A DNA stretch of 64,000 nt from Globisporangium splendens (Eukaryota; Oomycota; Peronosporomycetes; Pythiales; Pythiaceae): assembly GCA_006386115.1 (NCBI GenBank), contig VFIW01000005.1:186001-250000 (forward strand), given 5' to 3'. The first letter of the stretch is position 1; each line of letters starts with the position of its first letter. The translations under genes were made by a program, and so were the position numbers. The notes beneath the pieces were generated by a model that worked only from the letters and a program-made list of their open reading frames with translations, did not search any database and was not told where the DNA came from. Below are positions 22,951-33,889 of the stretch, one piece after another.

Positions 22951-25857
22951 ATGCTGCGCGCGCGGTGGGCACGAGGAGCACGTGGCGGCGACGTGGACGG
23001 CGCGGCGGTGGCGCGAATGCGGCTGCGCATGGCGCTCGTCGTGTGCGTCCTGGCGATCTGCCTGCGCGTGCTGCCGCGGACCACGGCGCAAGACACCGCG
23101 ACGACGACCAGCACTGACGACAGCGGCTCGAGCAGTAACCTAACGTATGACGCGCTCGCCGGATGGTACCAGACGAACTTCGACGAGAACGCGACGCAGC
23201 TGATCGGACTCCCAAGCGACCAGCTCGCGGGGCTGCGCGCGTCGCAGACGCCGTGCACGGGACTCCCGTCGCTGCAGACCCGGTCGTCGACGTTCCCGTC
23301 GAACAAGGGCTGCCCGGCGTTCTACAACAGCCTCGGCGCGTCGTGCACGTGCATCATGGGGTACGTCATCCACAATGAGACGTGGGAGTTCAAAGTGCGC
23401 AAGAAGACCTCGATGAAGACCATGCCGTTCAGCATGAACTCGACACAGGTGTTTGAAGTGGACCAGATCTCGACGCTCTGGGTGCCCACCACACTGACTC
23501 GTCTGTGAGTTGCTTGCTTGCATTTCTAGCTCGCTTTTCGTGTCTTCTGTACTGTAGCGTCCTGGTTATATGAACTCATTTGTTTGTTTGCTGTTTTCAC
23601 TGGCACAGAGTGCTTCGTGGCGTCTCCGAGGAACCGCTCCCCATTGTGTTTGTCTCCGACAACCGGGCCGTCACCACAACGGTTCTTCCAGTGGCAAAGA
23701 GTTCTTCGCTCATTCTGAATACACTGTACGTGGGCAATGTTGGCGTGGTTGGTGGTTGTCATTGTTTCTAACCTCGTCCTGTCGTTATATTGCTTTCTCC
23801 CCCAGTGAAATCTACAACATCGACATGCGTGACGTGATTATGAACACGGCCCAATTTGTTCCGTCCACGGTGGTCAACCTGTACGTCCGTTCTATTTCGT
23901 TGCAGCTGAGGTATTTGTACATGGTGATGAAAACGACCAACGTAGTGTGGATTCTTTGATCACGTAGAACCTTGCAAAACGTCAATTTCAACGATGTCAG
24001 CACGGGCTTTGGCGAAGCAATCACGAACGTGCAATATTTGTGAGTAGTCGTCCTGCTTCAGTGGCGCAGCCAGCCAAGTTCTATACATTGACGTTTGTTT
24101 TCCTACGTTGTCGCTTTTCATTGCAGGGATCTCTCCAACAACAAGTTGCAGCACACATTCATTGGAAAGAAGACTAACGTTTGCTATCTCTGCTCTGTGA
24201 TCGAAGCGTACGTTTTCGCGCTCGTACATTGATTCACTTGTCGTATAACCCCATGTTTCCTGACTTTGTTCTCTGGCCGTCCGATTTGTGCTATTTTGCA
24301 ACAGGAACCTGAGCAACAATTTCATCTCCGAGCCGTTGACGGAAGACCTCTTTGCCGTCACCACCCTGCGGAAATTGTGCGTGGAGCATGCATGGGTTCT
24401 CTCTTTTGGAATAACAAGGTGACCACGATATTGACTGGATTTCCTGTTCATTTTGTAAATAGGGACCTTCGAGGAAACCCGTTGGACATGACTGTCTCTG
24501 CTGCCAATTTTGAGAAGATTAAAAATTTCGACGCATTTTACGCGGACGGTCCAAATTCGACGGCGAAGTGCGACAACGGGACGTGGCAAAAAGCCCACAA
24601 CGTGACCTTCTGCGTTGGTATCGATGCCACCTTGAATGCAGGTAAGAAGGTGTATTTCATTCAGCATGCCACACATCTCGTCGCTCTGCAGCTTTTTAAC
24701 AATGTTTAACCCATTATTGCTTTGCTGTTCTCTATGTAACGACAGCTCCCTCAAAAGCGAAAGCAAGCACAGACAAATTGATTTATGTCGCCATTGGAGG
24801 CTGTGTGGTGGTTGTCCTGCTGCTTTTCTTGGTGGTTCGACAACGGTGGTGGAAGTCGAAACACGGAGCGTTCAAGGACGAGGAAGACTCGATTTATGTG
24901 AAAACGTCCGACTACGACGACTCTCATGGCGCGTTGAACGCGTACTTACTGAACGATCCGCTGATCATCACAAATCGCATTCCGTGGAAGGATCTAAAGG
25001 TTGGAGACTGCATCAACCGAGGCGGGTTTGGTCTCGTGTTTGTCGGTGAATACCAAGGCAGGAAAGTAGCAGTGAAGAAGATCCGATCCGACATGAGCAG
25101 CGACATCGAACAGATCGAGCTGTTTCTGAAAGAGATCTCGCTGATGGCGACGCTGGTCCATCCTCGGATCGTCGAGTTTATTGGTGCAGCATGGGACTCT
25201 CTTCGTCATCTCTCGGCTGTCACTGAGTTCATGGAACGTGGCGATTTACGTAGCGTCCTACAGGGCTTCAAGACTCGAGGGTGCCAGTTGACTTGGGAGA
25301 CTCACAAGACCCACATCTCTCTGCATATCGCTGAAGCGCTGACGTATTTGCACTCGTTGCGACCAAAGAAGGTGATTCATCGAGATTTGAAGTCTAAGAA
25401 CGTGCTGATGACCGCCGATCTGGAAGCGAAACTCAGCGATTTCGGTATCTCTCGCGAGCGGCGATATGAGGATACTCACATGACGGCAGGCATCGGGACA
25501 TCCTTCTGGATCGCTCCGGAGGTGCTGATGGGTAAGGATTACGACGAGAAAGCAGACATTTTCTCGTTTGGTGTGGTTCTATCGGAGATCGACACGGACG
25601 ACTATCCGTACTGGAACGAGAAGAATCCGCAACAAGGTGGGAAACTTCAACAGAACGAGATTTTGCGTCAGGTGGCATTAGGTGCAATACGTCCTGAGTT
25701 TACGGAGGATTGTCCCGAGGCGATTCTGGAATTGGCTGATCGTTGTTTGCAGGTGAATCCAGATGATCGGCCTACAGCTCCAGAGATCGTGTATTGCATG
25801 CAACGGATCCTCCGCGGCTCGGTCCGATCGCTGTCCTCGTCCTCGGTGTCGACGTGA
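22951..25857 (+). CDS. LRR receptor-like TKL kinase K5
   Basis: Eight exons (22951-23504, 23609-23725, 23806-23880, 23968-24039, 24127-24207, 24305-24376, 24463-24641, 24746-25857) give 753 residues. The signal is LRMALVVCVLAICLRVLP. The N-terminal domain (YDALAGWYQTNFDENATQL, GLPSLQTRS, GCPAFY, SCTCIMGY) shows it is the sister of K4. LRR exons include DLSNNKLQHTFIG and NLSNNFISEPLTED; exon 5 has CYLC. The membrane helix is near 394-416 (VAIGGCVVVVLLLFLVV) and the kinase at about 465-730 is intact. Bases 25021-25260 of the kinase differ from K2-K4 at many sites, then 25264-25769 are identical to K3/K4, so the gene is a mosaic. An ATG farther upstream is possible, but 22951 starts just before the signal peptide. 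Confidence 0.9.
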
Positions 25858-27459
25858 TTTTGATAGCCAACGAACCTTCCAGCAGTAATATGTGGGAGGT
25901 GTGAAAGTAAAAGCCCACCATCTGAGTGCTTGAATGTGAGATTAGAAAGAGATTATCATTATAACAGTTTTGATCAATTTTGAGTTTTTGTACATTTCAA
26001 GTCTTGCGGTTGTCATTACCATAGATACTTGAAGAGGTGTGCTGGCCAAGCTTGCTGATGCACGGAGGAGAAGGATCCAAAGCCAGCAGCTTCAATATGC
26101 GCAACAGAGACTGCCACCACCTTTCATGTTCTCTTGTTTTCAGGAAATCGGCACGGCATTTTTGAAGACAGTACCACAATATGAGCATAAAGTGTCTCAC
26201 TTGTATAAATGTCACTTTGGTTCTCTTTTCGTGGATTCTGCTCTCCAATGTGTCCATGTTACGACCAAAGGAAAGCACAGGTGGTGCGGATGGCGACGAG
26301 TCAACCAGTCGCTTCTGATTGGCTGATGGATCCCTTTCCCTTTGACACTAGGCTGTCAGGCAACAATACGTACGTAAGGGGTAGGGACAAACGGATGGAC
26401 GAACGAGTCGTGATGTGCACAAAAGCATCCAGTCAGAACAATAGTGGCGGCGTCTGCACGAAATCGCACACACAAATACAGCGACGCGCGCAAAACCCCG
26501 CATTTTCTCTCTCCAACAATGCAAAATAAAGTTGTGTGTGCGTTCATACGAACGAGATTTACAGAGATTGCGCGCCATCATCACGTGAGCCACAATGTTG
26601 AGACTTTTGTCTTTCTCTCGATCCGTTTTGCGTCACAGAAGCAGCGACAGGATCGATAACGCAGCGCGCACGATATCTGCGCTTTTTCCTCGGTTTCCTT
26701 TTTCGTCGGAAAAAAACCATGGCCCATCCCAAGACGGTCGTGGAGCTGCAGCAAGCCAATGGGTTGATCGCCTTGGAAATGCAGAGACCTTCCTTCATAC
26801 GTTGGTAAGAAATGCCGCTGCGTGCCTCCATGTGGTCAGAGCTGTTCTTCTCGCCGCCACTGTGGTGAAGCCACAACTGGCCATATTTTCTCGTCCTGAT
26901 CAACAATTTGCAAGTGCAGGTCTGTGCAAGTGTGTCAACAATTTGAACTCGAGGGAGGAGAGACCAAGAGCAAAACCAGATCGCCTGGTCTCTGTGCGCT
27001 CGTTCTTTGCTTTCGAGTCGTGCTGCACAGTTGAGCATGCTTGACGGACTCATCCATCCATCCACGCACACGCAAAACTTTCGATATCGAAAGAGAGATC
27101 GGAGCTCACACGCGTGCCGAACAAGTCGCAGCCTGTACAGTAGGAGCATTCTGGAAACTAATTATTGCGAAGTCTACCTCTTTCGTTGTGTTATATCCGA
27201 GATCTATCTCAATTATCCAAACGCATTAAAGCCTTGACTCGTTTCTGACGCAGCCGGGTAGGAGAGGGCTGGGGCTTCTGCATTTTAGGGGAAAGGGTTA
27301 CTCACCCCGTCGTTGCGCGCACATTGCTCATTTTTCTTTCTTTCGTTTTTTTTTTTTTTTTTCCATACATCACACACTGCTGGCTCTTGTGTGCGGGGTC
27401 CACCGCTCGCTCCAATCGCATTCCTTCACTTTCCCCCACGCTCGAAGGACTCGACCACC
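25858..27459. other. Intergenic K5-K6
   Basis: About 1.6 kb. It has an ATTGG element at 26318-26322 not obviously paired with a gene start. Frames on both strands (for example minus 26559-27149) lack protein-like composition. Near K6 there is a poly-T run (27343-27362) and an initiator-like site. A small or spliced gene cannot be excluded at about 26300-27200. Confidence 0.4.
27325..27340 (+). promoter_or_regulatory. Oomycete initiator-like site upstream of K6
   Basis: TTGCTCATTTTTCTTT, about 120-135 bases before the K6 ATG, resembles the oomycete initiator consensus (GCTCATT followed by pyrimidines). It lies next to a poly-T run at 27343-27362. The match is by eye only. Confidence 0.45.
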
Positions 27460-30165
27460 ATGCGCATGGCGATGGCGACGCGCGCGATGACGGCGCTGCT
27501 GCTGTCGGCGAACATGGCGGCGGCGCAGACCGACGCATCCTCCGCAGCCGCCAACACCACGGCGGCGTCGGCACTCGACGACCGCGTCATCGCGTGGCTC
27601 GGCAACTACCTGGAAGACGGCGAGACGCGCCTGTTCGTGAATGACGTCAAGTACATCTGGGGCATCACGATTGGCTCGGGGCTCACGGGCAACTGGAAGT
27701 CGCTGCCGTCCGTGTGCGGCGGTCGGCCGTCCATCCAGACGCGGTCCACGACGCTCACGCCCAACGGCGGCTGCCCCGAGGTGTACACGTCGGCGGGTGT
27801 CTCGTGCACGTGCCTCAACGGCTACAGCAACACGACCGAGTGGGAGTTTAACATCAAGACGCGCGCCGCCGACGTTAAAACGTTCCCGCTCGAACTGAAC
27901 GCCGGCGATGTGTTTGATATCAACTCGCTGATGACGATTATCCTGCCCGACAATGTCACGAGCATGTACGTATTCAGTGGTTGCTTTCGTATTTGTAGTG
28001 ACTCTTGTTAACGTCTGGTTGATCGTATATATATATGTGTGTGTGTGTGTGTTTATGATAGTAAAATTCATTCGAAAGACGCTGAAGAGACAACACTGGA
28101 TGTGAAGCCCGCGTCGACGGGGTGGACTGGTGTCGTGGATCAAGAGACCAAGCTCATCACGACAAACGCGCAGACCCAGATCAAGACGCTGTACGTGACC
28201 CCAAGAATGCTAGGGAGATGGCGTGAAGCCAGAATTGCTGACCAAGGGTTCTTGCTGCTGTGTCATTCTTTTGTTGCAGGGAACTGGAGAACATTGACCT
28301 CAGTTCATCGCTGGACACGGGGAGCTACATCCCCATGTCGGTCGTCACCATGTACGTTATCTGCTCGCAGTTCTGTGTGCCTGGATCGGCAGAAAATGGA
28401 ACTCATGAGTTCTGATTATTGCTCCTTCTGGTGCTTGGACTCCAGCACTCTTCGCAAATGCAACATCTCGACGATAGGCAGCAGCTTCTTGAAGGGACTC
28501 GCGCAGCTCCAGTATTTGTGCGTGTCTACTAGAGTGGTCGGTCTTGGAAGTATGAGGTCGTGAATATGTGAGACTGACTGAGTTCTTCTTGCTTACAAAC
28601 GCAACAGGGATTTGTCGTACAACAAGCTCGTCGGTGGCTACAATCGGATCCGAGAAGGTCTGTGTACAGGAGTCACGTGTCCGCTCAAGTCCATCAACAT
28701 GACCGGAAACATGTTTCCTCAAATCCAGCCGAACTTGTTTTATCTGCCAAATCTGCGCTATCTGTATGCGAAACCACCATTTCTCTGCATGCCAAAATCT
28801 TCTAGCGTGCTGACATTTCTGACGCTGTTGTTTTATCTCCCACAAAAAATACTCAGGTACTTTGCGGACAACAAGTTCACCAACTGGACGGTGAGCGACA
28901 CTACATTTGAAGGCATGAAGAAGCTCATTGAGTTTACTTTTGATCCCGCGCCAGATTCGTATCAGTGCGTCAACGGCACGAAGCAAACCGTCATGGGCGG
29001 GAACTTCTGTGTCGTTTCAACGTCCACCGAGAGTGCATCAACGCCCGTCACGGCGACCGACTCGGGCTCGTCGAGCTCTAACTCGTACCTGCTGTACATT
29101 GTCATCGGCGGCTGCTTCTTGATCGCGGTGCTGCTGTTCATCGCTGTGCGTCAACGCCGTGCCAAGGCGCGCGCGAAGAACAACAATGAGTCGATGTTTG
29201 ACCACACGCTGTCGTTCGACACGCACTTTACGAACAACGTCGACGTGATCAACGACCCTGTGATCACCGCCTATCGTATTCCGTTTAAAGACATCAAGGT
29301 CGCGAACTGCATCAGCAAAGGTGGGTTCGGTCTCGTGTACAGCGGCGTGTACAACCGCCGTCGTGTCGCGATTAAGCGCATTCGCCCGGACCTGAGTGGT
29401 GACATCAAGCACGTAGAGGCGTTTATGAAGGAAATCTGTCTCATGGCGTCGCTTAACCACCCACGCATCGTCGAATTTGTGGGCGTTGCGTGGGACACAC
29501 TGCGTAATCTCTCGGCTGTGACCGAGTTTATGGACCGCGGCGATCTCCGAGAAGTGCTGCACAGCTTCAAGTTGCGCAATTGTCGACTGACGTGGGAGAA
29601 CCACAAGACGCGGTTCGCGCTGCACATCGCGGAAGCGCTGACGTACTTGCACTCGTTGAACCCGAAGCTCATCCATCGCGATCTCAAGTCGAAAAACGTG
29701 CTGCTAAACGCCGACATGGACGCCAAGCTGAGCGACTTTGGGGTCTCGCGCGAACGTCACTTTGAGGAAACGCACATGACTGCAGGCATCGGCACGTCTT
29801 TCTGGATTGCGCCCGAGGTGCTCCTCGGCAAGGATTACGACGAGCGCGCCGATATTTTCTCGTACGGTGTCGTGCTCTCGGAAATCGACACAGACGACTA
29901 CCCGTACTGGAATGCGAAGAACCCTCCGCAGAGCAAGCAAGAAGAAACATCGATCCTGCGCATGGTTGCGACGGGCGAGCTGATTCCAGAGTTCTCGGGC
30001 GACTGCCCGAAGCCGATCCTGGAGCTTGCGCTGTCGTGTCTCCACGTGGATCCGGAGCAGCGTCCAACCGCCGCAGAGGTCGTGTACGCGCTCCAGCAGA
30101 TCCTTCGCCCTTCGTCGGGCACGCCGCTGTCGCCAGTGTCGTCGTCGTCGCTCATGTCGCTGTGA
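27460..30165 (+). CDS. LRR receptor-like TKL kinase K6
   Basis: Six exons (27460-27965, 28062-28190, 28280-28351, 28446-28517, 28608-28763, 28857-30165) give 747 residues. The signal is MRMAMATRAMTALLLSANMA. The N-terminal domain has VCGGRPSIQTRST, GCPEVY, SCTCLNGY and WEFNIK. Exon 5 (156 bases) fuses two LRRs (DLSYNKLVGGY and NMTGNMFPQIQPNL) that are on separate exons in K1-K5, so one intron is missing. As in K1 there is no intron before the membrane helix (about 388-412, YIVIGGCFLIAVLLFIAV). The kinase (about 452-725; GGFGLVYSGVYNRRRVAIKRI, HRDLKSKNVL, DFGVSRER, APEVL) is intact, GC-richer in third positions than K2-K5, and closest to K1. Intron 1 holds a TA/GT microsatellite (28026-28052). 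Confidence 0.9.
28026..28052. repeat. (TA)n(GT)n microsatellite in K6 intron 1
   Basis: TATATATATA followed by a GT dinucleotide run, wholly within the first intron of K6. Confidence 0.85.
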
Positions 30166-30973
30166 GGTTGAGAGGATTTTGATCAGCAGCAACAGTATGA
30201 AACAATAGACAGATAGGTTGCTTTGCTTTGTCTTCCAGTGAATTTGTCTTTTTTCAAAAGGCACCCCACATTTTGATGTGAGGGAGACAAAGAGATGTGC
30301 GCACGGACTCGATGGGAAAAGGAAAATAATAGAAGATAATGCTGTTTTGTACGAGCCGCTGTTGTTGATGAGCGCCAAGAGTTAAAAATCCTGTCTATCG
30401 ATGCGCATTCGTTTGCAACAATTTGTCGCTGCACTCCTATGTGTCCAAGTGCGTACCGGCATGGACGACCACCTGCCGTCGTTGCCTCAACGGAGAACAC
30501 CGCAGCTTCATGCTGTTTGGCGCAACAGCGTCCAATTTGCTTCATGTAGGAGAAGCACAACGACTAAGCCACACACCACTCGACTGATTCCAGTGCGCCA
30601 GCAGCGTCAAGCAAGAGCTACGCTGCTTGTCCCGGGACTCGATGGAACCGTTCACTTGAGACAAAGTGCATGGGAAGGAAGTCAGAAATGTAGCCATCTG
30701 GTGCTCAGCGTGGCCCCATCTCAGCGGCATGCATGACAACCAAAGGAGCATTTGATTTGTTTCTCTGTCGCTTTTCATTATTTCGTTGGTGCTTCAATTT
30801 TTAACGCAGTCGTCTCTAAAGAAAACCCTCACATGCTACCTACAACACACCAAACACACGACAACTTGCTTTTCCGCCACGCACAAACGACCAGCTACTT
30901 GGCAAACGAAGCAACCCAGGTGCTATGGTCTTGCTCGTTCGTGTTGCCTCACCAGTCGGTTGCTGTGATCTGC
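30166..30973. other. Intergenic between convergent K6 and H+-ATPase
   Basis: About 810 bases between two 3' ends. No gene recognised. Confidence 0.5.
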
Positions 30974-33889
30974 TTACTGGTTGCTGACACCGGACGACGA
31001 CTGGATGACTTGGCGAAGCATCTTCATCTCGTTCTCCAAACGCGCCAAGCGGTCCATGGCCTGTTCCAGGGTCATTGAGCGCTCCGAGTACGACGAGCGC
31101 ACGGCACGACCGGCGACGAACGAGTCGCGCATCGACGATTCGCTGTTGACGAACGACGCGCCGAGGCGGATGCGGTTCTGGCGCATGGTTTCTTGGCGCA
31201 CAAACTTCTTGCTGCTCACCTTGTCGTCGTACACGTTGAGGCTGTGGTCCACGCGCTCCAAGAGGTACACAACCACGACCTTGCCGATATCTTGCACGAA
31301 GAACCAGATCAGGCAGTAGATCCAGACGAAAAGCGCGAGCTTCGGCGAGATCGCTTGCATCTCCGTGAATGGCCAGAAGATCGCCAACAAGGTCGAGACG
31401 ACGGTCGCAAAGAGAGCAGCGGCGGCGAGAAGGCGGCCAGGCGTACGCGAGAAGAAGAAGCCTTCGGTACGCGCCGTGAACACGGTCATGAAGTCCGACA
31501 GCGAGATCTTGAGGTACATCATCATCATCACCTGGTCGTATGGCAAGTTGCCGAGGCCAAAGTGCGCCAACATACCATCCTCGTTCCACGAGTCAAGACC
31601 CCAGAACAAGATCAAGAGCGAGCTGGCGACGGCGATGACACCGAGTGTGGTCGAGATCCAGTAGATGCGTGGCAAGTTCCAGGTTTCAGGACGCTTCGAT
31701 GGCACGACGTTGTCGTACGCAATAGAGATGATCGTACCGTCGTTCAAGATCGTGATCAACACCAACGCGATGACAGGCAGCTTGAAGTATGGGTCCACAG
31801 CTTCAGTCGAGCCGTGGTTGTCGTTGTATGGACAGTCGCCACGGTGTGGCACGAAGTGCGGGAATCGGCACGAGTCTGGGTGAAACAGCAACACCGAGAT
31901 GAAGAAGAACAGCAGCAGCTGGATCGTGCATGCAATACGGTACGTGACGTAGTTGCGCATGCGCTGGAAGATCTTACGCGACAACGTAATCGCGTTGATG
32001 ATGACCGAGAGACCAGGCTTGGTGAGCACAATGTCGGCGGCAGCACGCGCGGCATCAGTCGAACCTTCGACAGCGATACCGACGTCGGCTTTCTTGAGCG
32101 CTGGAGCGTCGTTCACACCATCACCAGTCATACCACACACCCAACCACGCTGACGGAGGATCTCAACAATCAAGAACTTGTGTTCTGGGAACACTTGCGC
32201 AAAGCCATCGGCGCTTTCAACGATTGCACCGAAGTCGTGACCCAAAGTCGACGAGAGACCGTCTTCAACGCGAGCCGTTGGGAGCACATCCGTCCCCAAA
32301 ATGGTCGTGCCCATTCCGAGCATGCGGCACGTCTCGACGGCAATAGCGGCTTGGTCACCCGTGATCATCTTGACACCAATGCCGTTCGCGTGCGCCATCT
32401 CGATCGTGTGCTTGGTGTCGTGACGAGGAGGGTCCAAGAACGTCATGATACCCAAGAAGATCCAGCCACCTTCCACGGCTTCGTCCGTGCGACCGACAGC
32501 GAGCGAGCGGATACCACGGCGAGCAAGGTCGAGCACCTTGGCTTCGACGGCTTCCTGGATCTCGTTAACGTTGTGCGCCAAGCCCAAAATGATCTGTGGG
32601 GCACCCTTCGTGACCTTGAACACGCGACCATCAGGACCACGGATCGTCGATTCCGTGCGCTTCACCGTTGGGTCGAACGGCATGTGGTCGAGCATCGTGA
32701 ATTGGTCCAATGGACGCAGGTCAATCGCGTTGAGCACGAGCGTGTCGAGCGCATCCTTTGGTGGTTCCTTCCACTTGGCAGCGAGCGCCGCCGACACGAG
32801 CACATCTTCGCGGGTCGCGCTTGGGTAGAAGATTGGCAAGTCGTCCTGGAGCTCCATCTTGTTGCGCGTGAGCGTACCGGTCTTGTCCGAGCAGAGCATG
32901 TTCATTCCCGAGAGCGTTTCAATCGACTGCAATTGCGTCACGATCACCTTTTCTTCAGCGAGCTTGCGCGAGCCGAGGGCCATCGTCGACGTGCACACGA
33001 CTTGCATCGCAATTGGGATCGACGCCACGAGCAACACGACGCAGAACGCAATAGCCTCAAGGAAGTCTTCGCCGTTGTACAGCAAGTAGCCCAAGCAGAA
33101 GCCGACGAGCACAAACGAGATGGCCATAAGGAACATCGTGATGCGGATCAGGATCTTCTGGAAGTGCGACACTTCGTCCACAGACGAGATCAACGACGCA
33201 GTCTTGCCGAAGAAAGTCTGGCTGCCAGTCGCGGTCACGACGGCTTCGATCTCACCACGGGTCACGGTCGAGCCCATCTTGGCGTTGTCGCCCGTGACCA
33301 TGGTCACAGGGAACGATTCGCCCGTGAGCGCGGCCTGGTCGATCTGCACGGCGTTGCCTTCGCACAAGTCACAATCCGCTGGCACAGCCGAACCGGCCGC
33401 GAGCGTGACGCGGTCGCCTGGCACCAAGAGCGCGGCATTGATGGTCTGGTGCACGCCGTCACGGATTACGAGCGCCTCGGGCTTGAGACTCGCCTTCAGC
33501 GCAGCGACGGCGTTACCAGCCTTGAGCTCCTCGTACCAGCCGACGGTACCGTTGAGGATCTGCAGGAAGAGCAACACGAAGAAGTCGGGCATGTCCTTGG
33601 TGAGCAGCTCGACGAAGATCGCGAGCCAGATCATGATGGGCATCGGACCCCAGAACTGCTCCGCGAGCTTGACCCACGGGCTCTTCTCCTTGGTCGCGAG
33701 CTCGTTCGGGCCAAACACCTTGAGGCGGCGTGCGGCTTCGACGGTGCTCAGACCGGACTCGGACGTGTCGTAGAGCGAGCGCTTGTCCACGCCCATGTAG
33801 AAGCGCTCGTCATCCACGGCGCCATTGCCGTTCTGGTAGCTGCTGCTGCTGGTGTCGTCGCCCAACAGCGGACTCTTCTCGTTCGCCAT
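30974..33889 (-). CDS. PMA1: Plasma-membrane P-type H+-ATPase (P3A)
   Basis: A single exon. From the ATG at 33889 (MANEKSPLLGDD) it encodes 971 residues. An in-frame ATG at 33967 would add 26 polar residues, but the later start is preferred because the extension is Ser/Gln-rich leader-like sequence with an initiator-like site inside it. It hydrolyses ATP to pump protons outward and sets the membrane potential. Motifs in order: DQAALTGESFPV (actuator), CSDKTGTLTRNKMEL (phosphorylated Asp), KGAPQIILG (nucleotide binding), LDPPRHDTKHTI, and MTGDGVNDAPALKKADVGIAV. About ten hydrophobic segments are visible, including the M1-M2 hairpin near PMPIMIWLAIFVELL. The region between M7 and M8 has an insert with CPYNDNHG. 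The C-terminal regulatory tail is Ser/Arg-rich and ends in a coiled-coil-like helix (EQAMDRLARLENEMKMLRQV), unlike the yeast tail. Confidence 0.96.
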   Translation of the reverse strand: MANEKSPLLGDDTSSSSYQNGNGAVDDERFYMGVDKRSLYDTSESGLSTVEAARRLKVFGPNELATKEKSPWVKLAEQFWGPMPIMIWLAIFVELLTKDMPDFFVLLFLQILNGTVGWYEELKAGNAVAALKASLKPEALVIRDGVHQTINAALLVPGDRVTLAAGSAVPADCDLCEGNAVQIDQAALTGESFPVTMVTGDNAKMGSTVTRGEIEAVVTATGSQTFFGKTASLISSVDEVSHFQKILIRITMFLMAISFVLVGFCLGYLLYNGEDFLEAIAFCVVLLVASIPIAMQVVCTSTMALGSRKLAEEKVIVTQLQSIETLSGMNMLCSDKTGTLTRNKMELQDDLPIFYPSATREDVLVSAALAAKWKEPPKDALDTLVLNAIDLRPLDQFTMLDHMPFDPTVKRTESTIRGPDGRVFKVTKGAPQIILGLAHNVNEIQEAVEAKVLDLARRGIRSLAVGRTDEAVEGGWIFLGIMTFLDPPRHDTKHTIEMAHANGIGVKMITGDQAAIAVETCRMLGMGTTILGTDVLPTARVEDGLSSTLGHDFGAIVESADGFAQVFPEHKFLIVEILRQRGWVCGMTGDGVNDAPALKKADVGIAVEGSTDAARAAADIVLTKPGLSVIINAITLSRKIFQRMRNYVTYRIACTIQLLLFFFISVLLFHPDSCRFPHFVPHRGDCPYNDNHGSTEAVDPYFKLPVIALVLITILNDGTIISIAYDNVVPSKRPETWNLPRIYWISTTLGVIAVASSLLILFWGLDSWNEDGMLAHFGLGNLPYDQVMMMMYLKISLSDFMTVFTARTEGFFFSRTPGRLLAAAALFATVVSTLLAIFWPFTEMQAISPKLALFVWIYCLIWFFVQDIGKVVVVYLLERVDHSLNVYDDKVSSKKFVRQETMRQNRIRLGASFVNSESSMRDSFVAGRAVRSSYSERSMTLEQAMDRLARLENEMKMLRQVIQSSSGVSNQ

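Noticed and set aside
12601..25769. Reading the K2-K5 kinase repeats as a mobile element
   Set aside because: The repeats are coding segments inside four intact genes with no terminal repeats. Duplication and gene conversion explain them.
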